Below are positions 27,321-40,597 of a DNA stretch of 64,000 nucleotides, piece after piece (within the stretch, counting starts at the first letter, position 1; each line of letters starts with the position of its first letter). Both the position numbers and the translations under genes were made by a program. Origin of the DNA: Ceratodon purpureus. Taxonomy: Eukaryota > Streptophyta > Bryopsida > Pseudoditrichales > Ditrichaceae. Under the pieces are notes generated by a model that saw only the letters and a list, made by a program, of their open reading frames with translations, was not told where the DNA came from and searched no databases. The stretch spans positions 2,552,776 to 2,616,775 of the forward strand of contig CM026428.1 of NCBI GenBank assembly GCA_014871385.1, in the 5' to 3' direction.

Positions 27321-28645
27321 CTATACTTTAGCGTGAAAATCTGCAAGGATTAAAGCTTTTGCAACAGGCTTCAATTTGGTGTCTTGCCAGGCTATGTGCT
27401 CAACACTGGCAAAAACTTCTTCCTCCTCTTCTGTGCTGGGAAAGAGCTCTAGAATCCCATACGTGAACCCCTTGGCTAGGTCGGGTGAAAAATTTGAACC
27501 CGCACTCGCCTGTCCAACTGTAGGACACCTGCACAGGTCCAAATTTGTACTAATTAGATGCTCAACATCAAAGATGCGACGGAAGGGTTTAATGCACCTT
27601 GGCAGAAGTTTGTAAGGAATTTTCATGTCCGTGATCATTTGAGACAGACTGACATTACCAGGCGGTAGAATTGTACACCTGTTTCTTAAATGGCCTCTAC
27701 ATTCACATCTAAAAGCATGCTTTCAATTTGATTGCAGTCCTTATATGTCGTGCTGTGTTGAGGTTAGCACAGAAAAGTTGAGTGCTGTACTTGGAGGGAA
27801 GATGTTCTATTGATTCGACCAAAAACCTCATGTCATCTGCTGAAGTTTCTTCCTTGGTTTTCACAAGCGTGATGCGCTTGGCCCCAGTTTTCTCAAGGAT
27901 CGGTCCACAGGGAATGCATTCCCAATCTAAGGCGATAAGATCCTCAGTCAGTCCTTGTACATATTTCTTTTGGATTCTGACATGGGCAGGACTTATAAGG
28001 TAAGCATTCAAAGCTACTTTGGTTTGGAAACGCCCATGCAAAACATGTGTATACTCGCCTCCCTGAACCTGCAGATTGTATCACCTAACACAATTAAGCT
28101 CAGGCGCGGAACACTTTGATTTCACTCTCAAGAGTTAGCAACTCAATATCATGATTCAAAAGTTCAGACTACTGCACTACGGCAGAAAGGCATATGTTCC
28201 GCAGCCGTAATGAAAGTTGCTTTGACCACACACAGTTAGCTCACATGATCATGTCATGGGTTCAATCACCGAAATTTCAATGTCATGTCAGTGCTCAATA
28301 GATCGCACCGAGAGATATGTATACCGAGAGTGCTGACCCGACAGTGAGTTCGAGCACTCCCTCCAGCTTGCGGAGCCCATGCAGTGCATCTATCATTGCT
28401 TGTATCTCCTGTAAATCCGCGTCAGCTTTGACCTTGAACAACACAATGTGCTCAATCACGGGGTCAGTGAAGCCTGGTGCTGTGGACAAGAATTCAGCAA
28501 TCGACGCTCTTCTGCTGCTCGAAGCTTGTTCAGCTGCCTGCATTGAGTCTCTTCGCCCTCGCAGCGCTATGTCTGCCACTGATGACGGCCTCCTCATACG
28601 CGTACTGCTATTCACCTGGGAGGGTCTTGGAGGGCGTCCGTCCAT
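27321..28645 (-). CDS. Two-domain stress-responsive A/B barrel (Dabb) protein
   Basis: Exons on the minus strand: 28645-28325, 28068-27771 and 27517-27321 (stop TAG), in phase for about 271 residues. The start is MDGRPPRPSQ. The N-terminal 65 residues are Ser/Arg-rich and contain no fold I know. Dabb domain 1 begins IEHIVLFKVKADADLQEI and continues across the intron with GEYTHVLHGRF, AYLISPAHV and LIALDWE. Dabb domain 2 begins RITLVKTKEETSADD and ends GSNFSPDLAKGFTYGILELF...ILADFHAK. Dabb proteins form dimeric ferredoxin-like alpha/beta barrels; plant members are stress-induced and some have antifungal activity. The second-to-third exon junction is the least certain. Confidence 0.8.
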
Positions 28646-29610
28646 TCTTCCTTGCTCAACTCGCTGTAGCAATAAATCCTAATAATTCAACTGGGTGAAC
28701 TACAAAGAGATGGCAGAAAAAGATCACATGAGAGAGAATAAATTTAAAATGAGGTCGCAACTATCCCACACCCCTTGCATTTCCACAGGGAGACGCTGCT
28801 TCGCACTGGCATCCCATCGGTACAAAACGTTGCTTCCCGCCCTTCCTCCCAGCTCCAACATCATCAGCAGAGAAACAAAGCCAAGCAGCAGACTGCACCA
28901 TAATCCTAAATTTCATGATCTCAATAATTTCCGCAGTCTATGATCACAGATGGGCTCAATAGATGGTAAGGAGTGAGTGACTATCAACTCTTAAGTAACT
29001 AGCACAACATCATCGGAAGCATGTGGTCTACTCTTCCATTAATTGATCGTAGGAATGCAACTACACCGCCATGTCGGGTGAAAGGTGCCGGTTCAAGTGT
29101 ATCCCGAGTCTCTTCCACATTCAAGACCCTGAAGAACTAGGCTTAGTGTCCTTCCACATCTCGTCAAAGTGTATGCGAATCGTCAGCACTTTGCATCAGT
29201 GAACTCTCACCGATTCAGGACGATGCACTGAGCACTAAGTTCCTTCAACATCTTTTCAAATTGAACAGTTGAGCTCCAGGCCTAGAGGACTACTATGAAC
29301 ACTCTACAAACCGGGACAAATGTCATAATAATTCAAATGGCAAAGCTGCACAATGAGCTTCGTCTTCTCGAAAAATACACACATGGATCGTTGGCATGCT
29401 TTGATTCAATTTATTTTATTTTATTATTGAACTGCTCTTGATTGATCGTTAACCTAATATTCTCCTCGGAGTTCATTCCAAGACACTATCAACGCAATAA
29501 AATACACAGGTTTTGAGGTTAGAGCATAAAAATTTGCCATTTCTAGAGTGAAAATAAAAACCACTTGCAGAGCATCCTCTGGTATCAGAATGAATGTCGA
29601 AATTAGCCAC
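28646..29610. other. Spacer upstream of Dabb gene
   Basis: No coding exon recognised. It contains the Dabb gene leader and promoter and the 3' flank of the alpha/beta hydrolase gene. Confidence 0.4.
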
Positions 29611-32600
29611 TCACACGACAGATACTCTCTTCAGCAGGCTCTTCAATGACTTGCCAACCTCTTCTCCGAAATCCTCTTGTGCATGATGGCCAACCTGAGT
29701 GACACCAATAAAATTTACAGCATCAGAAAATGAGAAAATGAGCCTCTGAACAATTTGGAGTTCTTGACATTCCTAGAAGCATTAAACATGATGATATACG
29801 ATACAACTTCAGAAAATAAAATGTGGTTTCAGAAGCCACATTGAAGACAGGGCCTTATCGCACAAAACTACGCATTGCATAGAGCTGCCACATTTTGACT
29901 TCATGAAAACTGAATCGCATGTAGGAAAGTTTACTTGTGGGAGCTGCACAAGGCGTGCATTAATAGACTTAGCAAAATCCTCCACGCCATTGAAGTCCAA
30001 CCATCTGTCTTTTAGACCCCAAATAATAGACACAGGCTTCTTCCACCTTGTGGGTGAAAGAATTTCCTTCGTGGCCTTCACAGATTCCTGTTCAATCAAC
30101 TTGGTACGTTAGAATTCGTTCAGAAGGATTTGGTCCTTTTCTCACTTTGACATACATCTAGTCATGCTGTACTTCAAATTTGATGCCAAGCAGATGGGTA
30201 TTAGAGCAGCGAAGGCGCAAAATAGGGAGTGCATCTACACGCTACAAACGTTATAAATACAAGTGAAACATAAGACGGAGCTGAAATAGTGGAATAGATC
30301 AAAGAAGGAAAATGCAAGTGGCTTCTTAGACGTTCACAATTTAACAACCAACACCTTCTACGAGGCCTGACCATGACTTTGTTAAACTCACCTTCAGCTC
30401 ATTTTTTAGGTTTCTGCTCAGGGCCACAAGAGCAAACCCGGAAGCCCCGGAGGTGAGATATGGCCGGCGGTAGACCATAGCATCCTCTTCGTCAAGAATG
30501 TAAGGACCACAGTCCGTCAAGGGTTTGTCACTTGCCTTTAGAGGATCCTGCCGATACGACATGCGAAAGTCTTTGATAATCAGAACTCAGAGTTCATGCA
30601 CTGCGCCGCCTCGGATGAGTATGGAAACATCAAACTTCTACTTCATCAAAATTATAACACATGTCACACCTAATAGATTACTCCGAAAGATTAGTCGAGA
30701 GGGCAAGAACACGATCTGCCTGGCATCTTTGAACTCACTTGAGCAAAAACTTCTCCCAGAAGGAATGTAGAAAACGCTGCTAGTGATGAGGGAAGACGTT
30801 GGTGCCGATCTGTAATCTGCAATGTTTTTCGCATACAAAAGAAATTTTGAGTGTCTTTGTCAGAGTAAAAATTGTAACAGAAAGTACGTGCAAGATCCAG
30901 AAAGTATTCAAGCTGGCGAGAGTTTGGTTTCAGATGGGAGTCCACCAACTTCAGGGCGCGTATCTCAATCAATGGAAGAGAGAAACGAACAAATCATACT
31001 GGTAGTTCTATGAGAAAGTTGGACAATTGACTTACAGGTGGATTTATCAATATCAGCTGCTTCACCATATCTTCGTTGTTTTTGGCAAACTGCACTGCTG
31101 CTGGAACAAAGTATCCCTTCACAATCACAAATACAGCATTTTTTAATACCAAATGATCTTCTGATTACATGTGATATTAACTGGACGTGATCTGTTTTTT
31201 TATCTTAATACTAGAGCTTAGCGCCGCTCCTACAACACAACCTCATTGAACCAATGCTAACCATGTTGCACAAGTCACAATAAGTGCAAATTTTACCTGA
31301 ACAGCGAGAGTAAAATTGCTCAAGTCCAGGGCATTCACCAACAACTTCAGCGCCGTCGCATACTCTGCCAGCATCCTGAATCAGTCAATACTCATCTAAT
31401 TGCCTGTGTATTTAAACATTCTAGTCCTTCTAGAGTTTACGGTCACACCCAGAGCCACCATATAAATCTTCACAGTTGAAGAGCTAGCCTTGTCAATTGT
31501 TCTACTAAGATAGAAACAGTATAATTTCCAAGGGCCTGCAGTCTTGCAGACCTTCACAACTAGCGCAGTACTCAGCAACCCCAGCTTCAACCTACATTCT
31601 CTTCATTGTGATAAATTGAGATTGCACTAAATATTGCACTAAATTTTCATATCACATTAAATGATTATCCAGGGGCAAAGTGACCCCATGAGCTTCCTAT
31701 AACAGGCATACACGCAGTTGCTTGCTAGTTGCCTTCCTTAGTAAAATAAAATGATATTGGAGGAGTCTTCGTACCATCTGTTGTGTAATTAAAACCATAT
31801 TTGGGTTGGGGCTTGTCAGAAAATCCAAATCCTGCAGACAATTAGATCGTTTTAGCATACGTAATGTTTTTGAACTAGCCGGGCTATGGAAGCGTCACTC
31901 AATGATCCCTCTGTAGCAACTTTGAGTCAACTCAATGGGGAAACTAGTTTTATCAACTCTCATTCTTGAGGAGCGATGGAAGATTAAGAATTGCGTCATG
32001 TGATTTGGTTTTAAGGACTTGCCTAGCCAGTCAAAGGCGACTACATGGTAGTCAGGAGAAAGCTCTGCCATTACTTTCCGATACGAGTATGCCTGCGCAC
32101 AGTGTAACGACATATCTTATTTTACAGTAATATCAGACAATACCTAGTACAGAAATGCCTCTCGAATCTCGATTTTGAGGTAGAGTCCCTCCGCAAAAAC
32201 ATCCCCATGTGATTTCCTTGTGCCGTCTTTCGCTGGAATCCTTACGTCGTTATACCTGCGATGGAAACCCATGAGCGAGGACGACAGTTGGATTCTTGCG
32301 GTCACCTTCCTCCACGTAGAACCATCTGGCAATTCACAGATTGAAACAGTGTGACCAAGTTGATCGTATACTTTGAGAGACCTCAAAAATCAAAGAAGAT
32401 ACAAATGATCTCATATAAAATATACTTAATCTGAGTTTAATGAATTTTCCATATCTTCAGATGGAGAGCATATAATTTAAATTGCACGAGCTTTGCTTCG
32501 GTGTGCAGTAACTGGTGCCTTCCCACTCACGAAGATTGAGCAGCAGTCTATCTACTTCAATCAAGATTAATAACTTTGATTTCAAGAAACCCCTCCTGGA

Positions 32601-33868
32601 TTCAAACACAAAATACGCTCAATTGTGCACATTTTTAGATCCGTGTAAACCATTGTTGAATATGTAAAACAATTAAATCAAATCCTGCGAACGCCCTACC
32701 TAGAATTGAGTACGATTGTTACTATCGGCAGAACCTGAAGGAATCGGTTGATGTCTGTGAGGCTTCGCCCATGGCAAGTCCAAATAGCGGGTCCTTAGCT
32801 TTCTCCAATCCACCTTCTACAGGATATGCCTTCACCTGTCCAACCATAGTCGATGTTTAACCTAATGTGGCGCCAATTCCATATGCTTTGAATTATGACA
32901 CAACTCTGTAGGGATAGCAACAGAGTATGAATACACTAAAGAGAACTGAATGTTTCACTACAATTCTGATATGTTAATACACGTAATGGAAACACTCACC
33001 ATTTTGCCACGGGCGAACCATTCATCGGCGCGTCCAAGCTCATCAGAATATTTTCCTGGCCAGCAGAAAGACGGTTCAGTAGAAAGTCAGCCTAAACGAG
33101 GATTGCAGAGGTTCGCTCCTCGTGACCAACACAACGAATCGATCCTACCTAATTGCATAGTACAATGCTGCTGCCGTTCAAAGCCCTACAATCTCCACAC
33201 TATCGTTTCTGCGGGTAACGCTTCCCAGTAAGCTCAATGTTCCAATCCTCCCCAGTTGAAGCCTATTCTTGTTGTAAGGATAACTCACCGCCAGAAAAGG
33301 AAAAGCCATCACCCATGGACACCGGCGCGTCTATCAGATAATCCTGTAAACAAAGCTTCGTTACAAGGCGATCTAAAGAAATACTAAAGTCTACTTGCGA
33401 GCAATTACAAGCCAACAACCCCCATTACTACACTGTCAGATTGCACTCCAATTTATCTTAGTCCAACAAACATGGTTCCAGAACTAATTAACGGACCAGA
33501 AATTAACACACCGAGAGAGCAAGGTAGCCAATTTCACTCTACGAAGCTGTGGCCAGGTTCGCTAACCCAACAATCAAAAACATCCACAACCACTGCCAAA
33601 ATTCGAGGAATCCAGCATTAGGTCACTAGCAAAAGAACAATACGACGCTTGCCTCGTTATCGTCATCGACATACATTGCTCTAGTCCTCATCGACCGCTT
33701 CAGAGGCGCCGAACGAACGCCACCCCGTCGAGAACCCACTCCCTCAAACCGTTTCTGAACGTCCACTAGACAACATCTTTGTCCACCACTATACGAGCAC
33801 TTAGCAACAAAATCCCGCACCCGAATCGCTGGCGCCACTGCGGTACCACACTGCGTAGCTACCGCCAT
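29611..33868 (-). CDS. Chloroplast-type alpha/beta hydrolase (At4g12830-like), 13 exons
   Basis: Alpha/beta-fold hydrolase related to plastid-targeted plant proteins of unknown substrate. Exons (minus): 33868-33644, 33343-33289, 33055-33000, 32835-32735, 32325-32256, 32092-32023, 31831-31775, 31364-31297, 31116-31036, 30816-30739, 30547-30392, 30087-29935, 29694-29611. They total about 417 residues with phase kept throughout. The N-terminus is Ala/Arg/Ser-rich, as in a transit peptide. Motifs: KAYPVEGGLEKAKDPLFG, oxyanion-region HGFPSQAYSYRKV, FDWLGFGFSDKP, SDKPLTDCGPY, MVYRRPYLTSGASGF, WGLKDRWLDFNGVEDF and VGHHAQEDFGEE, where GHH carries the likely catalytic His. The usual GxSxG elbow is VQGYFVP, which lacks Ser. 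That is also the state I recall for this subfamily, so classical hydrolase activity is doubtful. The intron after 32023 uses a GC donor. Confidence 0.9.
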
Positions 33869-34394
33869 CGCAGACAAAAACCAAACTACCTGAATCCTCA
33901 AACCTGGACGTAGAATCACACAAGCTCAGAATCCATGAACTGGCCTAAACTTCAACAGAAAATACTCCTCTAGATCACACCACAGCAACCACTCAGCCTA
34001 GAACAAAGCTTCGACCACATCCGAAACCTTTCCTGCAACTGTGCATGTCTAGATATATACACAGTTACTGTGATCGTCGATATCGATCGACTGCAACACG
34101 ACACTGGATTCCTGTGGTGGCAGGTGAATTGTACGCTTTTCTGATACTACAACGTCGACAGTTTGTTTCTGTGGTTTGCAGGAGAATCGAAGCTACCGCA
34201 GAAGTCGAACTCTTTAGTTGGCGTCGAACTCCGCCGTGGATTCTCGGTTCGGGCGCCATCGTGTGCCTGCAGTTTCCGGAAACATAATCCGGAGGGAGGC
34301 TTTTGCTCCGTTGGTCCACAGGCTCTCATTCAATGGTGCATGCCCCACTGGTGGAGCTTTGAGAGGGACAATACAGGAGGAGTTGTGCACATAT

Positions 34395-34700
34395 ACTGTG
34401 CAAATACTGTGCAAATAATTATGTGCAAATACTGTGCAAATAATTATGTGCAAAATGTTGTGCAAATTATTCTGTGCAAAATGTTGTGCAAATTATTCTG
34501 TGCAAAATGTTGTGCAACTTATTCTGTGCAAAATGTTGTGCAACTTATTCTGTGCAAAATATTGAGGAAATTATTTTGTGCAAAATATTGAGGAAATTAT
34601 TTTGTGCAAAATATTGAGGAAATTATTTTGTGCAAAATATTGAGGAAATTATTCTGTGCAATATATTGATGAAATTATTTTGTGCAAAATATTGTGGGTC
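34395..34700 (+). repeat. 26-bp tandem minisatellite
   Basis: About 11-12 copies of a 26-bp unit such as TGTGCAAAATGTTGTGCAAA plus TTATTC. It drifts from left to right: the first two copies carry TGTGCAAATAC, later ones AATATTGAGGAAATTATT. It lies about 530 bp upstream of the hydrolase start codon. The gradient of variants suggests growth by unequal exchange. Confidence 0.93.
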
Positions 34701-35949
34701 GCAACAATTGTGAAGAAGTTTTTTAATTTAAATGCAGTAAAATCTGCGGTTTATTGGAGACAAAAAGAAAAAAGAAAAGAAGAACAAAGAAAGAAAAAGA
34801 AACTCTGATGTTTGAAGAAGACTAGTGTGAATAAAGTATTTGTTTGTTTCACTAGGTTTGTTGAAAATCTATAATTATATTGATGGTTTCAATTTTTTTA
34901 TAGCAGAGTCAATCTTTCGTAGAGAAAGTTATATATAGAATCAAACGTGTATTAGGTGAATTTTACTACACTTATGATTCTAAGTAATGTGGGCGTCTAA
35001 ATGTTTTTATATAAGGCTATATTGTTTTTAATAATGAGGCTATATTGTTTTTTTTTTTTTAATGAGGCTATATTGTTTTTTTAGGCTAAATTTTTTAATG
35101 TAAAATTGTTTATACTTGGATATTAAATGGAATCAATAGGGTAACAATGAGTGGAATTGTGAATAGATTCTTTTAAAAGATGATTGATACTAATGTTTAT
35201 TACCATTATGACATGTTATGGTACAAATGAAGTCATTTTTGTGTGGCACACATTTGATCAAGTTTCTCTACTAGTGATTTTTAATAGTAATTCAATCCTC
35301 TAATGAACCAAAAAATATTAAATGAATTTTTATTTTATCTACATATCTAATTAGTAGTCTTGTCACTATAGTCAAATAAACATATACAACATGTTTGCTT
35401 TAAACCACCAACTCTTGCATCCTTCCTACATTTCAAAGAAAAAGTGTAATTTCTCACTACAGTATTTATGAATATCATGGTCAGTGTCATATGTTAGTAA
35501 TCTATGTTTCCTGTTTAAAAAATAAAAGTGGTGTAAAAATTGAATTTTTTTTATCATTTGATGGTATTGAGTCATTCCAAATAATTATTAAAGGTCTATT
35601 TTTTTTATGCCCAACTTTCTTTTTATTTGTATAGGCGTAAGTTTCAATATCTTCCATTAAAAAGTCAAATAGAAATTGAGTCTTGCAGACCATAAAACAT
35701 TAATTTGTAGTCTATGTATATTAAAAGGAATCAACAAAAAATATCATATAAGAATTTGATTGGATCATGCATATGTCTTTTATCACACTTTTTAGTTCAT
35801 CAATAAAATTTTAGGACTTTTAAACCATTATATATTTGAATTTTACTAAACTAATATTAAAAAATTATAATTATTACAATATATATGAATGAATCAAACT
35901 TAATTAAAAATCTTAATGAAATTTACCTCTATACAAATATATTACATAT

Positions 35950-36125
35950 ATTAAAACATTGGGGTCGGAAAGGTGCAATCCGTTGCCATCCTCCACCGAC
36001 TGCTTCTTCACCGCCCACTTTAAGAACTTGGCAGCAAGAATGAGGAGCTCCCTCTCACAAAATGGGAGAAGGAGCTTCCTTTGAGACACCAAGTCTTCCT
36101 TAGTCTCCTTGCGCTCCTTGTCAAT
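35950..36125 (-). pseudogene. Coding-like island (possible exon or gene fragment)
   Basis: A GC-richer block whose minus strand reads ERKETKEDLVSQRKLL... and on through LILAAKFLKWAVKKQSVEDG, preceded by an acceptor-like AAG. The amphipathic, charged composition looks protein-coding, but I do not recognise a family. It may be an exon of the same broken gene as the island at 37370-37770, which is on the same strand. Confidence 0.3.
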
Positions 36126-37369
36126 TATAAAATCTTTGCCAAAAAGTGTTGAATTTATGTTTTGTGCATATAAGCTTTTACATATAAAAGGTTTATATTT
36201 ACACAATACTACCTTGTTTGTTTATCATTCATATCATAATAAAATCATTTCATATTTTTTTAAATTATATATGTCATTTTCATGTAATTTTAAACAACAT
36301 TTTAAAAAAAAATAAAAAATAAAAAAAATAAATAAATTTAATATCACTTTATAAATATAATAAACAGAGCACCTGATTCAAGTGAATTCAAATTCACATT
36401 TTCTACAGAACTTTGAATGATAGACAATACCTTTCCTCACTTTTGTCGTTGCTTTTTATATGTCAACAATTCAACATGAAGACTCAAAAACATTGAACTA
36501 GAGAAGCTTAACTTAGCTTGTACCTTGAAAAATATAAATCATTATAAGTTATCTAGATTTAACATTAATGATATTTGACATTCTCACGTTGGTGTTACAA
36601 TTCTTCAAAATCGTACAATTGTGTTAGTTGGTTGAGAACATTGATGAGGGAAGGAAAAAAGTGTACATTTTCCAATGTATTTGGCCTTGATCACCTATCA
36701 TGTATCTGCTTGATAATTTGATTTTTACTATATTTACCATTTTAGAAAAGTTTGTTTTGTCTCACTTAATTATCATTTTTGTATTTTGAGTAAGTAACTA
36801 TAGTGATCAGATGGTGAGCTCCAAATTCATTCTATAGACATATATATCTTTAAAAATTATAATTGTTATCCTTATTGCATTTAAGATAATAGTAATAATG
36901 AAATTTTTCATATGACTAGGTCAAAATAGGTGGAATCATAATTTATTTTGCTAACATTTTAATGGAAAAATATATTATTATGTTATTGTTTTTGGATTTT
37001 ATTTATAAATTTTTCCAAATCGTTTTTTTTAATTTTTAATTTTTAATTAAGTTTCTTTGAAGATTTAATAAGGTCCATTTTCTATAATTTTCGTATTAAT
37101 AAGTAGCTTCATTACTTTTTAGAGTTAAAAGCAAAAAATATTTCATGTTTTAAAGCTTGTAAAATTATGCATTGTACAAAGTCTTTTGGTGAAAATGGCA
37201 ATTTGGAATAACCTTTTCTTAAAAAGTTCATTCAATGAATAATTTGATGGAATTCAAGAGTAAATAGAAGATGTTACTATGTTAAATTAATTGAGGATTA
37301 AGAAGTTACTAAAAAGTGTTATTATACTCATAAAGTTTTAAATATTTTTTATGTTTATTATTACTACAA

Positions 37370-37770
37370 GGTGTCTCAAATACCAGCATCTCATGTGTAA
37401 AACCTGGAACAGCCCTTGTGACATTATCCCAGTACGCCGCTTTCTTTGCCAAATCCGGGACTTCGGTATCCACTATCTTCTTCACTCCATCATTATAGAC
37501 AACGATGTAATCCTTATCCTCCGAGACATTCTCAAGCATAATTTCTTCATAAACCCGTTTTGTAGGATGTGGTTTCCGAATCTTATCTCGGGCTAAGCTG
37601 ATGTTCTTCCCACGGGGCACAATAGAGTGGAGTCCTTCAGTGTTTCTATACTCCCAAAGGTTACTCAACTTGGACCAAACACCCGCCATGTTTTCCAACT
37701 CCGTGATACCACAATGCACGTGCGCCTGCCGCGCTCCTTCCCAGTGACTACAGGGACCCAACAAGAACGA
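37370..37770 (-). pseudogene. Coding-like island of unknown family
   Basis: A minus-strand open frame of about 130 residues with normal composition (ENMAGVWSKLSNLWEYRN ... DKIRKPHPTKRVYEEIML ... DYIVVYNDGVKKIVDTEVPD ... WDNVTRAVPGFTHEM). It is set in AT-rich DNA, and a GTATTT donor-like site follows. No domain recognised. It could be an exon, a captured gene fragment, or part of a decayed element. Confidence 0.35.
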
Positions 37771-40597
37771 CTGAATGCGAAACCATCGAATACAACCTTG
37801 TCAAGAAGAATTCACCTATGAATAATTACACGAGCTAGTTCGTCGAACATCCACTAAAAAAAACTGCCTCCAAACTGCGTTAAACAAAGAGAAAACCACT
37901 TGTTGATACTTAAAATGTCATAATAAATATCAGATAAATAAAATTTCTTTATGAATACAATATCCATTTAACATTTATTTTTTAGTTTTAATTTTAAATT
38001 TAATTTTAGTATATTTTTATGATATTAATGATTTGATTGAAAATATATCCAAGAACTATTTTCAACAAAAAGATTTTAAAATATTTCAAAAATAAAAAGA
38101 ATCTATTTGTGATATTTAATATTTAATGGTTATATTTAAATAATACTTAGTCTCATCATTAAAATCTTTCATAAAACAATTGTCTGACTTTGATAGATTA
38201 AGATTTTATAAATTATTTTTATTGATTTTAAATATATAATATCTCAAAATGCATCTTGTTTAAATAATACATTATTCAAATTAAAACATGTTTTTATAAA
38301 TAAATTGATCCATTAATTATATAGATATATTTTACATGAAATATTATAAAAAACTTAATCTATGTGTCCTTTTAAAACATGTAACATAATTATACCATTT
38401 TGACTATTTCAAGGATTGTTTATGTGTCTTTAATAATGTACTAATTATCTTTCGATGCAATTTAGTCATTTTATATTTATGTAATCTGAAAATAATGCAC
38501 ATCATAGATTCATTTATTATTTAAAAAAAACATTTAAAATCCTAAAAATTAGATACATACTTTGAATTTTTATTTTTTTTATCAAAAACAAAATTTTAAA
38601 TTGAAACTAGTATATTCAATGCAAGAATGTTTTGGCACATTATAATTTTTTAATTAATAATTACTAGATTATGTGATGGCATATCAACCATTGATATTAT
38701 AAATACATTTACATTGTGTATTGTGTAAAAATATACAAAAGCATGTAATGAAAAAATATTGTTAAGAAAATACATTGAAAATACTTAAAGAATTCACACG
38801 ACATATAAACAACTTTTCAAATACTTAGAAAGGTTATTTATTTCAAAAGACACATGAATTAGATTTATATATGATTTCTTGTAGAACTAGCTTGTGATTA
38901 AGTGATGGACACTGTTTTACTAAAAATAATCTTTGATTCACAGGACAATAAAAATGATAATTTCACTCTGTACTAATCATAAATTGCAATACCAATATCA
39001 AAAACATACTAGTAAGTCCAAAACTATACAATATATTAACCTTTGACTTTCCTTGTGTTTTTGGAAGCTTGAAACCTCAAAACTACGATTTTTTTACCTC
39101 TATGCACTTTCAAGGGTGTAAACAGTTTTAAAAGATTTTCAACCATAAGATCTTGAATCTAAGCTTATTTGTAGTACTAGTACCAAAAATTGACCGTTGG
39201 ATGATTATCGTTTTTAATATAGTAACATTCAAAGTTTGTGCAAAAGTTTTTTTGGGCATTGCTCGAGAGGCATTGCTTCCACGGTGCAAAGGAAGACTTG
39301 AAGATTGTTACCTCAAACATTTTGGTCATATTTTTTTCCATGTATCTAACTAGGTTAGGTATGCTCATGCAAAATTTTAGGGACTCAAAACGCTTTTTAG
39401 ACCTTCATGCAAATTATTTTCTATAAGAAGGTATAAAATTGACAAAATAGTAAAACATGCAATACAAAAACATTTTGTAAGCTAAGGAAAAAGTGAACGG
39501 TGAGTAGGTACCTTTACAAATTTGTGATTTTTGGAATTTTTTTTTTTTTAAATTCAAAAATCTCAAATTTTGACAAATTTTTAAAGGAAAAATTCAAAAA
39601 TTACTGAAAACTTTGAAGCTTGTCGTTGTAAACTTTGGAGGTTGCCCTTGTAAAATTGGTAATTTTTTTGACTTGGGTCACTATGGAATCTGAGTAGTGA
39701 TTTGGTAATGAACATATTTCTATTTTTGTTTAAAAACAAAACCTAATTTTAGACTACCCGTTTCGGACTTGAAACCTAAAATTTCTAGATGAAGGTTCTA
39801 AAATTGGAATTTGGCTTCAAATTTTTTACTACATAGACCTTACTGTAAAGGGAGCATCCAGTAAAAATCTTGAAAAATTATATTACTTTTAACCTCCCCA
39901 TCTAGGCTGCCCGGAATTGCAAAAACCCATTTTGGGTTTTAAGGATAGTTAGGGGTTAAATATAGAAATATTGTCACTAATGTATACAAATAGGTACCTT
40001 ATCACGACACTAAATACAACATGACACTAATTATCATTTCTTATGAAATCATAATGCAGAGAGTTACCGGATAAACCTCCCACGGTATTAAGCACCATAA
40101 CAGCGTTTCACGACCAACTCACGACCAGTCCACAGGCACCGGTAACCACGTCCATCGAGGACCCAAACACATACACCGTCACAACCTAAAACCAACACCG
40201 CACCAAAACGCCAACCCAAAACTCTACGAAAGCCATAGATAACCCACCAATAACGGTTTTGGGAACCCATCCCTTACCCTCAAGAGCTCATACGTCTCTT
40301 CCCCAATTCCATCAATTGCATTTACCATAAGCTGAGACCAATCCAACTTTCCTGGACACTTTTTCTGGTCACTTTGCATATGATTGTAAGCACAAAGTGA
40401 GAAAAGAAAAAACTTTGAAACTCCAAAGGCTCAAAAATCTGATTTTTAGGACAGTTGAGTGGAGCTTTGTTGTTGAAGGTGTGGGAGAGCTCACATTGCA
40501 GACAGAGAATTCGTTGCTGGAGTTTAGTGGAGGTGAAGGAGAAGAGATCTGTTGCAGGAGAAGAGCTTTGGTTGCAGGGATTTGGTTGAGTAGAATC

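Larger units (their letters stand above)
34701..40590. other. AT-rich gene-poor region
   Basis: About 5.9 kb of very AT-rich DNA with many homopolymer runs. A 21-bp unit (AATGAGGCTATATTGTTTTTT) is repeated three times near 35030-35085. Apart from the islands at 35950-36125 and 37370-37770 I see no coding sequence. Old transposon remains are likely, but no terminal repeats or transposase were recognised. Confidence 0.6.
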
